Part shown: in pieces, positions 11,356 to 21,428 of the stretch
Layout of the letters: the number at the start of each line of letters is the position of its first letter
How positions within the stretch are numbered: position 1 is the first letter of the stretch
Assembly: GCF_000369065.1 (NCBI RefSeq)
Contig: NZ_KB849803.1
Location: 248,001-312,000, forward strand
Length of the DNA stretch: 64,000 bases
DNA from: Acinetobacter haemolyticus CIP 64.3 = MTCC 9819
Lineage (GTDB): Bacteria > Pseudomonadota > Gammaproteobacteria > Pseudomonadales > Moraxellaceae
Reading direction: 5' to 3'
Position numbers and translations under genes: made by a program
Notes under the pieces: model-generated
What the model was told of the DNA's origin: nothing
Seen by the model: the letters and a program-made list of their open reading frames with translations, nothing else
Database searches by the model: none

Positions 11356-12657
11356 GTGAAACCAGTTCGTCTGGCGATACTCGGTCTTGGTACTGTTGGT
11401 GGTGGTGCCCTTAAACTACTACAAGAAAATGCTGCTGAAATTAAACGCCGTACCGGTCGAGAAATTCAAATTACACACGTAGGCACTCGCCGTCCACGTC
11501 CAGATCTACAACTAGAAGGAATTCAGCAAAGCGATGACCTGATGGCAATCGTACGCCAACCTGATGTGGATGTCGTTGTTGAAGTAATGGGTGGAATTCA
11601 TCCTGCTTATGAACTCATCATGGAAGCGATCAAACATGGTAAGCAGGTAGTAACAGCGAACAAAGCATTACTTGCAGAACATGGCAATGAACTGTTTAAA
11701 GCGGCTGAAGACAATGCCGTACAAATCGCCTATGAAGCTGCTGTTGCAGGTGGTATCCCAATTATTAAAGTGATTCGTGAAGGTCTCGCAGCGAACCATA
11801 TCGAATGGCTGGCAGGAATTATTAACGGCACAGGTAACTTTATTCTCACAGAAATGCGTGAGAAAGGTCGTGCCTTTGCGGATGTCCTTGCTGAAGCCCA
11901 ACAACTTGGTTATGCAGAAGCAGATCCAACCTTTGATGTCGAGGGCATCGATGCAGCACATAAGCTTACTATCTTAGCGTCTTGTGCATTTGGTATCCCA
12001 CTTCAGTTTGACAAGGTGTATACCGAAGGTATCAGCAAAATTACGGCACAAGATGTCAAGTATGCCGAAGAGCTTGGTTTCCGTATCAAACATTTGGGAA
12101 TTGCACGTCGCGCTGAAAAAGGTATTGAGTTACGCGTACACCCAACTCTAATTCCTGCAGAAGAACTGATTGCTAACGTCAATGGCGTTAAAAATGCTGT
12201 TTTGGTTCAAGCCAATGCTGTCGGTCCAACCTTGTATTATGGTGCGGGTGCGGGCGCAGGGCCTACAGCTTCTGCTGTAGTTGCAGATGTCATTGATATT
12301 GTACGTGATATTTCTTACACAGAAGATGGCGCTGGAACAATTCCACAACTTGCATTTGAAGCACTCACCGATATGCCGATTCTCAGTCGTGAAGAAATGA
12401 CGACTGGATATTACATTCGTTTGAATGCCGAAGATCAAACAGGTGTCTTGGCTGATGTTACGGCGATCTTAAGTCGTGCAGGGATTAGTATTGATGCTAT
12501 CATGCAACAGTCTCGTCTTAAAGATCTCATCCCAATTGTGATTTTAACCGATCCAATTGTTGAATCAAAAATGGATGAAGCACTTGCACAAATTCAAGCT
12601 TTGCCTGCAATTCATGGCGAAATTGTGAGAATTCGTTTAGAATCGCTCGATAGTTAA
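11356..12657 (+). CDS. hom: Homoserine dehydrogenase
   Basis: Reduces aspartate semialdehyde to homoserine for threonine, methionine and isoleucine. The NAD(P)-binding LGLGTVGGG is at the N-terminus. The catalytic-domain signature is AVAGGIPIIK...NGTGNFILTEM...GYAEADPTFDVEGIDAAHKL. The ACT domain at about 350-430 (YYIRLNAEDQTGVLADV) provides threonine feedback. Start: GTG at 11356 with GGAG 6 bases upstream; the product of 433 residues is the usual length. thrC follows 58 bases on, so the two form a threonine operon. Confidence 0.95.
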   Translation: MKPVRLAILGLGTVGGGALKLLQENAAEIKRRTGREIQITHVGTRRPRPDLQLEGIQQSDDLMAIVRQPDVDVVVEVMGGIHPAYELIMEAIKHGKQVVTANKALLAEHGNELFKAAEDNAVQIAYEAAVAGGIPIIKVIREGLAANHIEWLAGIINGTGNFILTEMREKGRAFADVLAEAQQLGYAEADPTFDVEGIDAAHKLTILASCAFGIPLQFDKVYTEGISKITAQDVKYAEELGFRIKHLGIARRAEKGIELRVHPTLIPAEELIANVNGVKNAVLVQANAVGPTLYYGAGAGAGPTASAVVADVIDIVRDISYTEDGAGTIPQLAFEALTDMPILSREEMTTGYYIRLNAEDQTGVLADVTAILSRAGISIDAIMQQSRLKDLIPIVILTDPIVESKMDEALAQIQALPAIHGEIVRIRLESLDS

Positions 12658-12715
12658 TCAGGTTGAGGGAAAATGCCTTCCCTCACCCCGCTCTACCTCA
12701 TATTGGAACACCATC

Positions 12716-13855
12716 ATGTCGAATGCCAATCGTTATACTGGTCTTGTTGATCGTTATCGTGACCGTTTACCTGTGTCTGCAACTACACGTGCTATTTCTC
12801 TAGGTGAAGGAAACACGCCTCTAATTAAATTAGAGAATATTCCACGTCTGATTGGCAAAAACGTAGAAATTTATGTGAAGTACGAAGGGCTTAACCCAAC
12901 GGGTTCATTTAAAGATCGTGGTATGACGATGGCGGTGACCAAAGCAGTCGAAGAAGGTTCAAAAGCAATTATCTGTGCTTCTACCGGAAATACTTCAGCC
13001 GCAGCTGCAGCCTATGCAGCACGTGCAGGAATCAAGGCTTTTGTTTTAATCCCTGAAGGCAAGATTGCAATGGGGAAAATGGCACAGGCCATGATGTACG
13101 GCGCGATTACTATGCAAATTCGTGGTAATTTCGATGATGGTATGCGTCTTGTAAAAGAAGTAGCAGATCAAGCACCTGTAACGATTGTGAATTCAATCAA
13201 TCCATACCGCTTACAAGGTCAAAAAACCATTGCTTATGAAATCGTTGAAGCTTTAGGTCGCGCACCTGATTACCACTGCTTGCCAGTAGGTAACGCAGGT
13301 AATATCACTGCACACTGGATGGGTTATACAGAAGCTGTCGCAAACCAACCGGCTGATCAGTTTGAACAAGTGATCTATGATGCTGCAACAGATCAATTTA
13401 CTGGTCCAAAACCAGAAGGCTTACCAACGATGGTCGGTTATCAAGCATCAGGTGCTGCACCATTCCTTCGTGGTGCGCCAGTTGAAAGCCCTGAAACAGT
13501 TGCAACAGCAATCCGTATTGGTAATCCACAAAGCTGGAACCATGCTAAGGCTGTCGTACGTGACTCTAAAGGCTGGTTTGATGAACTTCAAGACAGCGAG
13601 ATCTTAGAAGCTCAGCGCTTGCTTTCTATGTATGAAGGTGTATTTGTTGAGCCAGCTTCAGCAGCTTCTATTGGTGGTGCGATTCGCGATATCAAAGCAG
13701 GTAAAATTGCTGAAGGTTCTGTGATCGTATGCACAGTGACAGGTAATGGTCTAAAAGATCCTGACACAGCAATCAAGCAGTGTGCTGATGCCGTTATGTT
13801 GTCAATCGATGCAACAATGGATCAAGTTAAAGACTCTATCCTTTCAAATATGTAA
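12716..13855 (+). CDS. thrC: Threonine synthase
   Basis: PLP enzyme converting O-phosphohomoserine to threonine. The PLP lysine lies in NPTGSFKDRGM, the phosphate-binding loop in STGNTSAAAAAYAARAG, and the C-terminal GNGLKDPDTA is typical. Its 379 residues match the short (class II-like, bacterial/plant-type) threonine synthases, not the longer E. coli form. Downstream of hom and ended by a strong terminator. Confidence 0.95.
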   Translation: MSNANRYTGLVDRYRDRLPVSATTRAISLGEGNTPLIKLENIPRLIGKNVEIYVKYEGLNPTGSFKDRGMTMAVTKAVEEGSKAIICASTGNTSAAAAAYAARAGIKAFVLIPEGKIAMGKMAQAMMYGAITMQIRGNFDDGMRLVKEVADQAPVTIVNSINPYRLQGQKTIAYEIVEALGRAPDYHCLPVGNAGNITAHWMGYTEAVANQPADQFEQVIYDAATDQFTGPKPEGLPTMVGYQASGAAPFLRGAPVESPETVATAIRIGNPQSWNHAKAVVRDSKGWFDELQDSEILEAQRLLSMYEGVFVEPASAASIGGAIRDIKAGKIAEGSVIVCTVTGNGLKDPDTAIKQCADAVMLSIDATMDQVKDSILSNM

Positions 13856-13867
13856 AATAGAGTTGAT

Positions 13868-13899
13868 AAAAAAACCAGTTGCCTGCAACTGGTTTTTTT
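13868..13899. terminator. Bidirectional terminator between thrC and pbpG
   Basis: AAAAAACCAGTTGC-CT-GCAACTGGTTTTTT forms a stem of 14 bp flanked by A and T runs between convergent genes. Confidence 0.88.
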
Positions 13900-13914
13900 A
13901 TACGTTGAAAAAGC

Positions 13915-14979
13915 TTAAACGCGTTTTGGTAGAGTATTTAACCAGGTCAATAAGTTAGTTGCATCGCTATTACGTGCTTGAGTACTTGGTGCACCCAATA
14001 GCACCACAACTGCAGGGCGCGAATTGACTGTAGTATGCATCACGACACAACGTCCAGCTTCGTTGATGTAACCTGTTTTAGAAAGGTTAATATTCCATCC
14101 ACCATTACGAACTAAAGCATTGGTGTTATTTGATTTCAATACACGATAACCTAAATTGAAATCATAGGTCGGTGTGGTTGAGAATTGACGAATCAAACCA
14201 TACTGTGAAGCTGCACTGACTAAAATGCCCAAGTCACGTGCCGAAGAAACATTGCCTGGATGCAAACCCGTAGACTCAATAAAATGTGTCGCAGTCATAC
14301 CCAGTTGTTTAGCTTTACTGTTCATTGCTGCGTAGAAAGCCGTACGCCCACCTGGGTATGTACGAGCTAATGCAGCTGCTGCTGGATTTTCAGATTTCAT
14401 CAAAGCAAACAACAAAAGTTCAGCGCGATTCATACTATCGCCAGCACGTAGTGTAGAACTAGAGTTCTTGCCACCCGCCCCTGCAAAATCGATCTGTTGC
14501 AAAGTCACTTCTTCAGACATATTTAAACGAGCATCTGCGGTGACAACAGCAGTCATCACTTTAGTAATCGAAGCAATAGGTAGCGCTGTGTTGGTATTTT
14601 TACTAAATAATACTTCACCTGTTTGAGCATCCATCACCAATGCCGCACGTGCATTGACTGAAGGTTGACTACTATAGCCCACCGTGTCACGGATCTGCAC
14701 GCTTTGTTGAGGTGAGGTCGAAGAGGTAATCGTCGCTGAACCACCACTACGTAACGTTGTGGTCACCGAGGTCGAACCTACTGGGCTCAAATCTAATGGC
14801 TCATCATCATTCATCAATTGACTGGCGTCATTCGCCGACCAGCTCATTGAGGCTGAACCATTATTACCCGAAATTGCTGAATTATTATTGACCACTAACT
14901 CAGCAAAACTTGTTGAACTCCACGCCAACAAGATTGACATGCCTAATACATGCATGACAGATTTTTTAGCATTTTTCAC
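13915..14979 (-). CDS. pbpG: D-alanyl-D-alanine endopeptidase (PBP7/8 family)
   Basis: Periplasmic low-molecular-mass penicillin-binding protein of peptidase family S11 that cuts peptidoglycan cross-links. Catalytic motifs: SxxK as ASITKVMT, SxN as KSENPAA, KTG as LSKTGYINEAG. A signal peptide covers about residues 1-26. A Ser/Thr/Asn-rich linker of ~85 residues before the catalytic domain is longer than in E. coli PbpG. Transcribed alone from the minus strand. Confidence 0.9.
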   Translation of the reverse strand: MKNAKKSVMHVLGMSILLAWSSTSFAELVVNNNSAISGNNGSASMSWSANDASQLMNDDEPLDLSPVGSTSVTTTLRSGGSATITSSTSPQQSVQIRDTVGYSSQPSVNARAALVMDAQTGEVLFSKNTNTALPIASITKVMTAVVTADARLNMSEEVTLQQIDFAGAGGKNSSSTLRAGDSMNRAELLLFALMKSENPAAAALARTYPGGRTAFYAAMNSKAKQLGMTATHFIESTGLHPGNVSSARDLGILVSAASQYGLIRQFSTTPTYDFNLGYRVLKSNNTNALVRNGGWNINLSKTGYINEAGRCVVMHTTVNSRPAVVVLLGAPSTQARNSDATNLLTWLNTLPKRV

Positions 14980-15189
14980 GACACAATACTCAACTCAAGG
15001 TGCTGCACATTTGCGCTTACTATCATTATGCCTTACATTTGAGCATATTGGGTAAAGCTTTTATAGACACAATTGTGTACAACTATTCTCTAAAAATGAA
15101 GAATAGCATTGCTAATTTTGTCATTTCATTGCAAGCTAATTTTGCTTTATGTAACAAAAAACCAATTTTTTGATAAAAAGGAGGTCTTC

Positions 15190-15825
15190 TTGATCACTGT
15201 TCTCGTTGTTGATGATCATGAACTCGTACGCACTGGTATTTGTCGTATGTTAGAAGACCACCCCGATGTTGAGGTTGTAGGACAAGCTGAGTCTGGCGAA
15301 GAAGCAATTGCTTTAGTCCGTCAGAAACATCCTCAAGTTGTTCTGCTCGATGTCAACATGCCGGGTATTGGTGGTGTTGAAACCACAAGACGTTTGTTAC
15401 AAACCGCACCTGATACCAAAGTAATTGCGGTGAGCGGTTTGGCTGAAGAACCCTATCCATCATTACTTTTAAAAGCGGGTGCAAAAGGCTATATCACCAA
15501 AGGCGCACCGATTGCTGAAATGGTTCGAGCCATTAATAAAGTCATGCTCGGTGGTAAATATTTCAGTGCTGATATTGCTGAACAGCTTGCCAGCTCATAT
15601 TTATCTGATACACAACAATCTCCTTTTGATGCATTGTCTGAACGTGAGATGCAAGTGGCAATGATGGTTGTAAACTGTATAAGTGCTCAAGAGATTGCTG
15701 ATAAACTTTTTGTTAGTGTAAAAACCGTAAATACCTACCGTTATCGTATTTTTGAGAAATTGGCAATTGACAGTGATGTCAAACTGACCCATCTTGCGAT
15801 TCGTTATGGACTGATCAAACCTTAA
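15190..15825 (+). CDS. gacA: GacA/UvrY-type response regulator
   Basis: Response regulator of the NarL/FixJ class: receiver domain at 1-120 with acidic pocket VVDDHE, phospho-site LLDVNMPG and Lys in YITKGAP; LuxR-type HTH at about 145-205 (LSEREMQVAMMV...EIADKLFVSVKTVNTYRYRIFEKL). The start is a TTG at 15190 with GGAGG 5 bases upstream, giving 211 residues as in GacA. The cognate GacS kinase is not in the window. pilS begins 18 bases downstream. Confidence 0.88.
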   Translation: MITVLVVDDHELVRTGICRMLEDHPDVEVVGQAESGEEAIALVRQKHPQVVLLDVNMPGIGGVETTRRLLQTAPDTKVIAVSGLAEEPYPSLLLKAGAKGYITKGAPIAEMVRAINKVMLGGKYFSADIAEQLASSYLSDTQQSPFDALSEREMQVAMMVVNCISAQEIADKLFVSVKTVNTYRYRIFEKLAIDSDVKLTHLAIRYGLIKP

Positions 15826-15843
15826 AACCGTTGTGAATTGCCT

Positions 15844-17409
15844 ATGTTGGGAAAAGTTGCATCTTCGGTGTCACAAACCATTTACCAGCTTGGGATGTGG
15901 TATAGCGGATATCGCCTCATTATTTCCGTTTGCCTATTGCTCATTTTCTTGTTAACTGCTGAGCAACTGACCACCAATTATCTTTACCCAACATTGTATT
16001 CTTATACGCTGATTGTCTATATTGCATTAAATGTCAGTCAGCTTTTATTTCTTAAATTATTTCCGGCTCACGTGAATAAACAGCTGATTGCGATCTTTCT
16101 CGTCGATGTCATCTGTTTAAGTACCATTACCTTTGCAACAGGTGGGCCAAACTTACAGCTCAGTTTGCTTTATGTCATTATTATTTTTGCCTCGGCAATT
16201 TTATTGAATGCTCAGCTTTCTCTAGTAGTAACGCTGCTCGCTGTTATCATGATTGTGTATCAGCGTTTTCTGGGAAATTTATTTGACTACAACAATTTAA
16301 ACCATCTCAGTAATAGCCTGCTGTTGGTATTTTTATTCTTGGTGGTATATGCCATAGGGCGTATTGCAGTACAGCGTTTTTAAATTTTAGAAGCCCTTAC
16401 TTTTCATCAATCCATTGAAATTCATCAACTCCAAAATATTAACCGTTATATCTTGGAGCAAATTGAGGATGGATATCTAGTTTTAGATGAAAGTAATCAT
16501 ATTGTTTTAACCAATCCTGCTGCCAATACATTATTAGGCATTCATTTACCTGTTTCCCATGAAAAAACGCCCTTAATCAAATGGCAACCCGATCTATTTG
16601 AACTGATCAAATTCAGTGACCTAGAAGATGGTGAAGAGTTCACTTTTGAGTCACAACAAAGTTTGTATACCGTACATGTACGTGTCAAACATTTGGTCGT
16701 ACCTGAACAAGCATTAGTTTTATTAATTCTCAAAGATGCTCAGAAATTAACTCAGCGTGTACAACAACTTAAACTCGCAGCGCTCGGACAACTTTCTGCC
16801 AGTATTGCACATGAAATTCGCAATCCTTTAGCCGCGATTGTGCAAGCCAATGAGCTGTTTAATGAAAGCGATGCGCATCAACAACAAATGCTCACTCGTA
16901 TGATTCGTAAACAAGCAAAACGTATCGATCGGATTGTAGAAGATACTTTGGCAATGGCACGCAATAAACCGACTGAACCACAAAATATTCATCTTATGGA
17001 GTTCTTTGAAAGTTTATTTGAAGAGGATCTAGTCGATGTCAAACACATGATCCAATTAGAGCTTTCAGAGAATATTCAAATCTTATTTGATGACAAACAG
17101 TTGCGCCAAGTGCTGATCAATTTGGTGAGAAATGCATTAAGACACAACGCATCGGATATACCTTATATCGAAATTAAAGTACACGCTGAAGAGACTAAAG
17201 TTCGAATTGATGTTATCGATTTTGGTTTAGGGGTAGCAAAAAGAGACCTTTCTCAACTGTTTAAACCATTTTTTAGTACCGAAATCAAAGGAACTGGTTT
17301 AGGATTGTATTTGTCTCATAGTTTCTGTGAGGCGAATCATGCAAAGCTCACTTATGTAGAGCGACAACAAGGAGCATGCTTCAGGATTGAATGCTCAATA
17401 ATTAATTGA
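15844..17409 (+). pseudogene. pilS: Sensor histidine kinase PilS, interrupted by an in-frame stop
   Basis: PilS senses pilin levels in the membrane and phosphorylates PilR to drive type IV pilin transcription. The N-terminal half (15844-16383) holds about six membrane segments. It ends at TAA 16381-16383, right after AIGRIAVQRF. The same frame then continues without a gap through ILEALTFHQSIEIHQ to the PAS-like region, the H-box ASIAHEIRNPLAAI and the ATPase core ending at 17409. Without the stop the protein would be 521 residues, the usual PilS size. A single base change (AAA or CAA to TAA) explains it. A kinase-only fragment could start at the TTG 16453, but would lack its membrane sensor. 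Confidence 0.85.
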
Positions 17410-17431
17410 TTAGATTAGGTTTTTCGGGGAA

Positions 17432-18862
17432 ATGGCAACTAAACAACCACTCGTCTTGCTCGTAGACGACGAAGAGGACTTGTGTCTTCTCATGCAAATG
17501 ACACTTGCGCGTATGGGAATTAAGACACATTTGGCTTATCGTGTAGAGCAAGCAAAAAAATTCTTTACTGAATTTCAATATGATGCATGTTTAACTGATT
17601 TAAATCTTCCAGACGGCAACGGTTTAGATCTCGTCCAACATGTCACCCAAAATTACCCAAATACTCCGATCGCTGTGCTGACAGCCTATGGCAATATGGA
17701 CATTGCGATTGCAGCATTAAAAGCTGGGGCATTTGACTTCGTTAGCAAACCAGTCAACCAAGTGCATTTGGATCAATTGATTCAAAAAGCATTGAATCGA
17801 CCACGACCTGAGCAAGAAGCGGCTGAAACAGCCCTAGAAAATAAACTACTGATCGGACGTTCTGCGCCAATTCAACAACTGCGCATTGCATTAAAGAAAA
17901 TCGCGCGATCACAAGCGCCTGTCTTTATCACCGGGGAGTCGGGAACTGGAAAAGAAGTTGTTGCCAACTTGGTTCACCGCTTAAGTAATCGTAGTGAAGG
18001 GCCTTTTATTGCCATAAACTGCGGTGCAATTCCAACAGAACTGATGGAAAGCGAGCTTTTCGGGCACAAAAAAGGCAGTTTCACTGGGGCGACCCAAGAT
18101 AAACAAGGTTTAATTTTATCAGCACATGGCGGTAGTTTATTTCTCGATGAAATCGCTGAACTGCCACTCAACATGCAAGTAAAATTATTGCGTGCAGTGC
18201 AAGAAAAGAAAATCCGCCCTGTAGGCTCAGACCAAGAAATTGATGTCGATTTCCGTGTGATTAGTGCCAGTCACCAAGATCTTGAGCTACTGGTTCAGCA
18301 AGGACGATTCCGACAGGATTTATTTTTCCGTATCCACGTTATGGATATTGTACTCCCACCATTACGTGAACGTGGACAGGACATCCTGTTATTAGCGAAT
18401 CATTTTATCCAAAGAATTTGCCAAGAATGGGAACTGCCTGCCAAGACGTTATCGTCTCGTGCAGAGCAATTTTTATTACAACAATATTTTCCTGGTAATG
18501 TGCGCGAACTACGCAATATTATTGAACGTGCAATCACGCTCAGCGATGATGAAACGATTGATTTAGCGCACTTACAAACAGCGCCATTACGCAGTCCAAT
18601 TTCAATGCCATCAGCGCCATCTTATAGCCAAGAAGAAGTTGAGCAGCCACAATACACCAGCCCAAGCACAAGTTCGAAAAAACTTCCACCTGAAGGTTTA
18701 GAGCGTTATTTAGAAAATATTGAAAAAGAAGTGCTACTTAATGCATTAAATCTAACCCATTGGAATCGAACGCTCGCCGCGAAGAAACTCGGAATGACCT
18801 TCCGTTCCTTGCGTTATCGTTTGAAAAAATTCGGATTAGATACTGAAGAAGATGACACCTAA
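17432..18862 (+). CDS. pilR: Sigma-54-dependent response regulator PilR
   Basis: NtrC-class activator of pilA. Receiver domain at 1-125 (VDDEED, phospho-Asp in LTDLNLPDG). AAA+ domain at about 140-375 with Walker A GESGTGKE, the sigma-54 contact loop in the variant form GSFTGA, and Walker B LFLDEIAEL. Fis-type HTH at the C-terminus (NRTLAAKKLGMTFRSLRYRL). Intact at 476 residues although its partner kinase gene pilS carries a stop 1 kb upstream. A strong terminator follows at once. Confidence 0.93.
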   Translation: MATKQPLVLLVDDEEDLCLLMQMTLARMGIKTHLAYRVEQAKKFFTEFQYDACLTDLNLPDGNGLDLVQHVTQNYPNTPIAVLTAYGNMDIAIAALKAGAFDFVSKPVNQVHLDQLIQKALNRPRPEQEAAETALENKLLIGRSAPIQQLRIALKKIARSQAPVFITGESGTGKEVVANLVHRLSNRSEGPFIAINCGAIPTELMESELFGHKKGSFTGATQDKQGLILSAHGGSLFLDEIAELPLNMQVKLLRAVQEKKIRPVGSDQEIDVDFRVISASHQDLELLVQQGRFRQDLFFRIHVMDIVLPPLRERGQDILLLANHFIQRICQEWELPAKTLSSRAEQFLLQQYFPGNVRELRNIIERAITLSDDETIDLAHLQTAPLRSPISMPSAPSYSQEEVEQPQYTSPSTSSKKLPPEGLERYLENIEKEVLLNALNLTHWNRTLAAKKLGMTFRSLRYRLKKFGLDTEEDDT

Positions 18863-18901
18863 CTAAAAAAACCTCGATCTATGGATCGAGGTTTTTTTAG
18901 T
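18862..18901. terminator. Terminator after pilR
   Basis: An 18-bp stem: AAAAAAACCTCGATC and its complement around the loop TATG, with T-runs in both directions. Before the IS66 insertion it would also have ended ctp on the minus strand. Confidence 0.9.
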
Positions 18902-19027
18902 TCTAAAGTCTGCTTTTTAGCACTAAATCTGAAATATGATCGTAAGCATCCGGCTAACACAGCCTTACCAAGCGATCCTATAAGCCTTAATTTAGTTCCC
19001 ACCTAAAAACAAGTGGGGACTTAATCC

Positions 19028-19411
19028 ATGAACATGGATATATATTCAGCAACACCTCCTGTTGCTAAAAAACGCCGAAAATACAGCAAAGAATTCAAAC
19101 TCAGTATTGTCAATGCCTGCAAAAATCCTAATACCTCGATCGCTTCGGTCGCACTGCAACATAGTATTAATGCCAACCTTGTCAGTCGTTGGATCAGGAT
19201 CTTCAGCCATCATGAGGGTGCCGTGCAGGATCCTACTCATGTGAATCCAGCATTTATTGCTTTGCCTTACACTGCTGCAATCAGCCAACCTATTGATGAG
19301 AGGATCACGTTGTGTATCACCGTGCCTCATACGAATAATGATATTCAGCTAAAATGGCAGACATCAGAAATACCTGCCTTGGCAGAATTACTCAAGGCAC
19401 TTGCAACATGA
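19028..19411 (+). CDS. tnpA: IS66 accessory protein TnpA
   Basis: A 127-residue protein with an N-terminal helix-turn-helix (KEFKLSIVNACKNPNTSIASVALQ...NLVSRWI), typical of the IS66 first frame (transposase IS66 orf1/TnpA). It is needed for efficient IS66 transposition but is not the catalytic enzyme. It overlaps tnpB by ATGA. Confidence 0.88.
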   Translation: MNMDIYSATPPVAKKRRKYSKEFKLSIVNACKNPNTSIASVALQHSINANLVSRWIRIFSHHEGAVQDPTHVNPAFIALPYTAAISQPIDERITLCITVPHTNNDIQLKWQTSEIPALAELLKALAT

Positions 19412-19743
19412 TCCGCATTGATGAAATCTGGTTGTCTACTCAGCCCATGGACATGCGTGCAGGTATGGATACGACCATGGCTCAGGTGGTGAGAGCCTTT
19501 GGCTACATCAAACCGCATTGTGCTTACCTGTTCTGTAATAAACGTGGCCATCGCATGAAAGTGCTGGTACATGATGGATTGGGCATCTGGCTGTGTGCCC
19601 GGCGGCTGGAACAGGGCAAATTTCACTGGGCTCAAGTTCACCAAGGTGAAACCGTGGCCCTCAGCCCGGAACAGTTACAGGCACTGATCCAAGGTTTGCC
19701 CTGGCAGCGCATTGGACGACAGCAGGTGGTGACGATGCTTTAA
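19408..19743 (+). CDS. tnpB: IS66 accessory protein TnpB
   Basis: 111-residue IS66 Orf2-like protein (family name TnpB, unrelated to the RNA-guided nuclease TnpB). Typical stretches are MDMRAGMDT, AYLFCNKRGHRMKVLVHDG, GIWLCARRLEQGKF and FHWAQ. The ATG at 19408 overlaps the tnpA stop; an open frame upstream of it is not needed. Confidence 0.9.
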   Translation: MIRIDEIWLSTQPMDMRAGMDTTMAQVVRAFGYIKPHCAYLFCNKRGHRMKVLVHDGLGIWLCARRLEQGKFHWAQVHQGETVALSPEQLQALIQGLPWQRIGRQQVVTML

Positions 19744-19817
19744 ACCAGGCTCGACCATTCTGCTATTCTCCAAACGTTCTATTTCATTCTTCTCATGACC
19801 TCAGGCATACTGCGGTC

Positions 19818-21401
19818 ATGAATACGCTGCCTGACTTAAGCCAACTGACCCATGAACAACTGCTGGAATTCACCAGGCAGTTGGCGCTGCAGCATCAGTC
19901 TCTAGCACAATCAAACCAACAATTGGATGCCAAAGTTCAACATCTTTCTATTCTCAATCAAAAATACGAGCATGAACTGGCGCTGTTTAAAAAGCACAAA
20001 TTCGCCCAAAAGAATGAACACTTAACGGCAAAACAAATCCATCTGTGGGATGAAGCGGTTGAAGAAGATATTGCCGCGGTTGATCTAGAACTGGAACGGC
20101 TAAATGCAGATAAAACCAATGCAGCGACACAGAAAGCCAAAACCAATAAACCTAAACGTCGACCACTGCCAGATCATCTACACACCATCCGTATTGAGCA
20201 TGAACCTGCATCAACCCAATGTGCTTGTGGCTGCCAACTCCGTCGTATCGGCGAAGATGTCAGTGAAAAACTGCATTTCAGACCGGCACAGTTCTATAAG
20301 GAACAGCATGTGCGTGGTAAATGGGTCTGTGATCAGTGTGACACTCTAACTCAGCAAGCGATGCCCGCCTATGTGATTGATAAAGGCATTGCTTCACCTG
20401 AATTGCTCAGCCATGTGCTGGTATCGAAGTATGCCGATCATTTGCCGCTGTACCGTCAACGCCTGATCTATCAGCGGGCGGGCATCGAACTTTCCAGATC
20501 CACTTTATCTGACTGGATAGGTCGCTGCGGTGTAGAACTGGAACCTCTGGCCAATGCCTTAAAAGAGGTGGTGCTGCAACAGCGGGTGCTGCATGCAGAT
20601 GAAACACCGGTCACCATCATGCGGATGGGTGAGAATAATAAAAAACCGAAGAAAGGTTATGTCTGGGCCTATGCCACCACACAGTATAATCCAGTTCAGG
20701 CGGTGATCTATGACTTTCAGGATAGTCGTTCAGGCCAGCATGCTGAAGAGTTCTTGAAAGGCTGGCAGGGCTATCTAGTCTGTGATGATTACAGTGGTTA
20801 TAAAGCACGTTTTAAATCAGGCCAGGTGATTGAGGTGGGGTGCATGGCCCATGCACGTCGTAAATTCCATGAACTGCATGTAACTGGGAAAAGTCAGGTT
20901 GCTGAACAGGCCTTAGTGCTGATTCAGAAACTGTATGCGATAGAAGCAGAACTCAGGAAAAAGACCGATGGTACAGCGGAAGACCGCCGCGAATACCGAC
21001 AACAGCATAGTCAACCAGTGATGCAACAACTATATGAATGGCTCAACCAACATCATCTGACAGTGCCATCGAGTTCTCCCACCGCCAAGGCTATCAATTA
21101 CACTCTGAAGCGTTGGCCAGCCTTAAGCCGCTATCTGGATGATGGCAATCTACCGATATGCAACAATTGGGTAGAGAATCAGATGCGTCCCTGGGCGTTG
21201 GGACGCAAGAACTGGCTGTTTGCAGGTTCGCTGCGCAGTGGTCAGCGAGCGGCAAACATCATGACTTTAATCCAGTCAGCAAAGCTGAATGGCTTGGATC
21301 CGTATGCCTATTTAAGTGATGTGCTGAAAAGGTTACCGACACACAAAGTGACCCAAATTGAAGAATTGCTGCCGCACTGCTGGAAACCTAAATCGAATTA
21401 A
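19818..21401 (+). CDS. tnpC: IS66 transposase TnpC
   Basis: Catalytic DDE transposase of 527 residues. An N-terminal coiled coil (about 10-75) and basic linker precede a zinc-ribbon-like segment with CACGCQ...CDQC (about 134-180). The catalytic domain follows, with VLHADETPV, YLVCDDYSGYKA, GCMAHARRKFHEL and NNWVENQMRPWALGRKNWLFAGS. No frameshift or stop, so the element may still be active. Confidence 0.92.
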   Translation: MNTLPDLSQLTHEQLLEFTRQLALQHQSLAQSNQQLDAKVQHLSILNQKYEHELALFKKHKFAQKNEHLTAKQIHLWDEAVEEDIAAVDLELERLNADKTNAATQKAKTNKPKRRPLPDHLHTIRIEHEPASTQCACGCQLRRIGEDVSEKLHFRPAQFYKEQHVRGKWVCDQCDTLTQQAMPAYVIDKGIASPELLSHVLVSKYADHLPLYRQRLIYQRAGIELSRSTLSDWIGRCGVELEPLANALKEVVLQQRVLHADETPVTIMRMGENNKKPKKGYVWAYATTQYNPVQAVIYDFQDSRSGQHAEEFLKGWQGYLVCDDYSGYKARFKSGQVIEVGCMAHARRKFHELHVTGKSQVAEQALVLIQKLYAIEAELRKKTDGTAEDRREYRQQHSQPVMQQLYEWLNQHHLTVPSSSPTAKAINYTLKRWPALSRYLDDGNLPICNNWVENQMRPWALGRKNWLFAGSLRSGQRAANIMTLIQSAKLNGLDPYAYLSDVLKRLPTHKVTQIEELLPHCWKPKSN

Positions 21402-21428
21402 AAAATAGGTATGGGATTCAGCGGACGC

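Noticed and set aside
15838..15843. TTG at 15838 as pilS start
   Set aside because: The ATG at 15844 is two codons on and no ribosome site favours the TTG.
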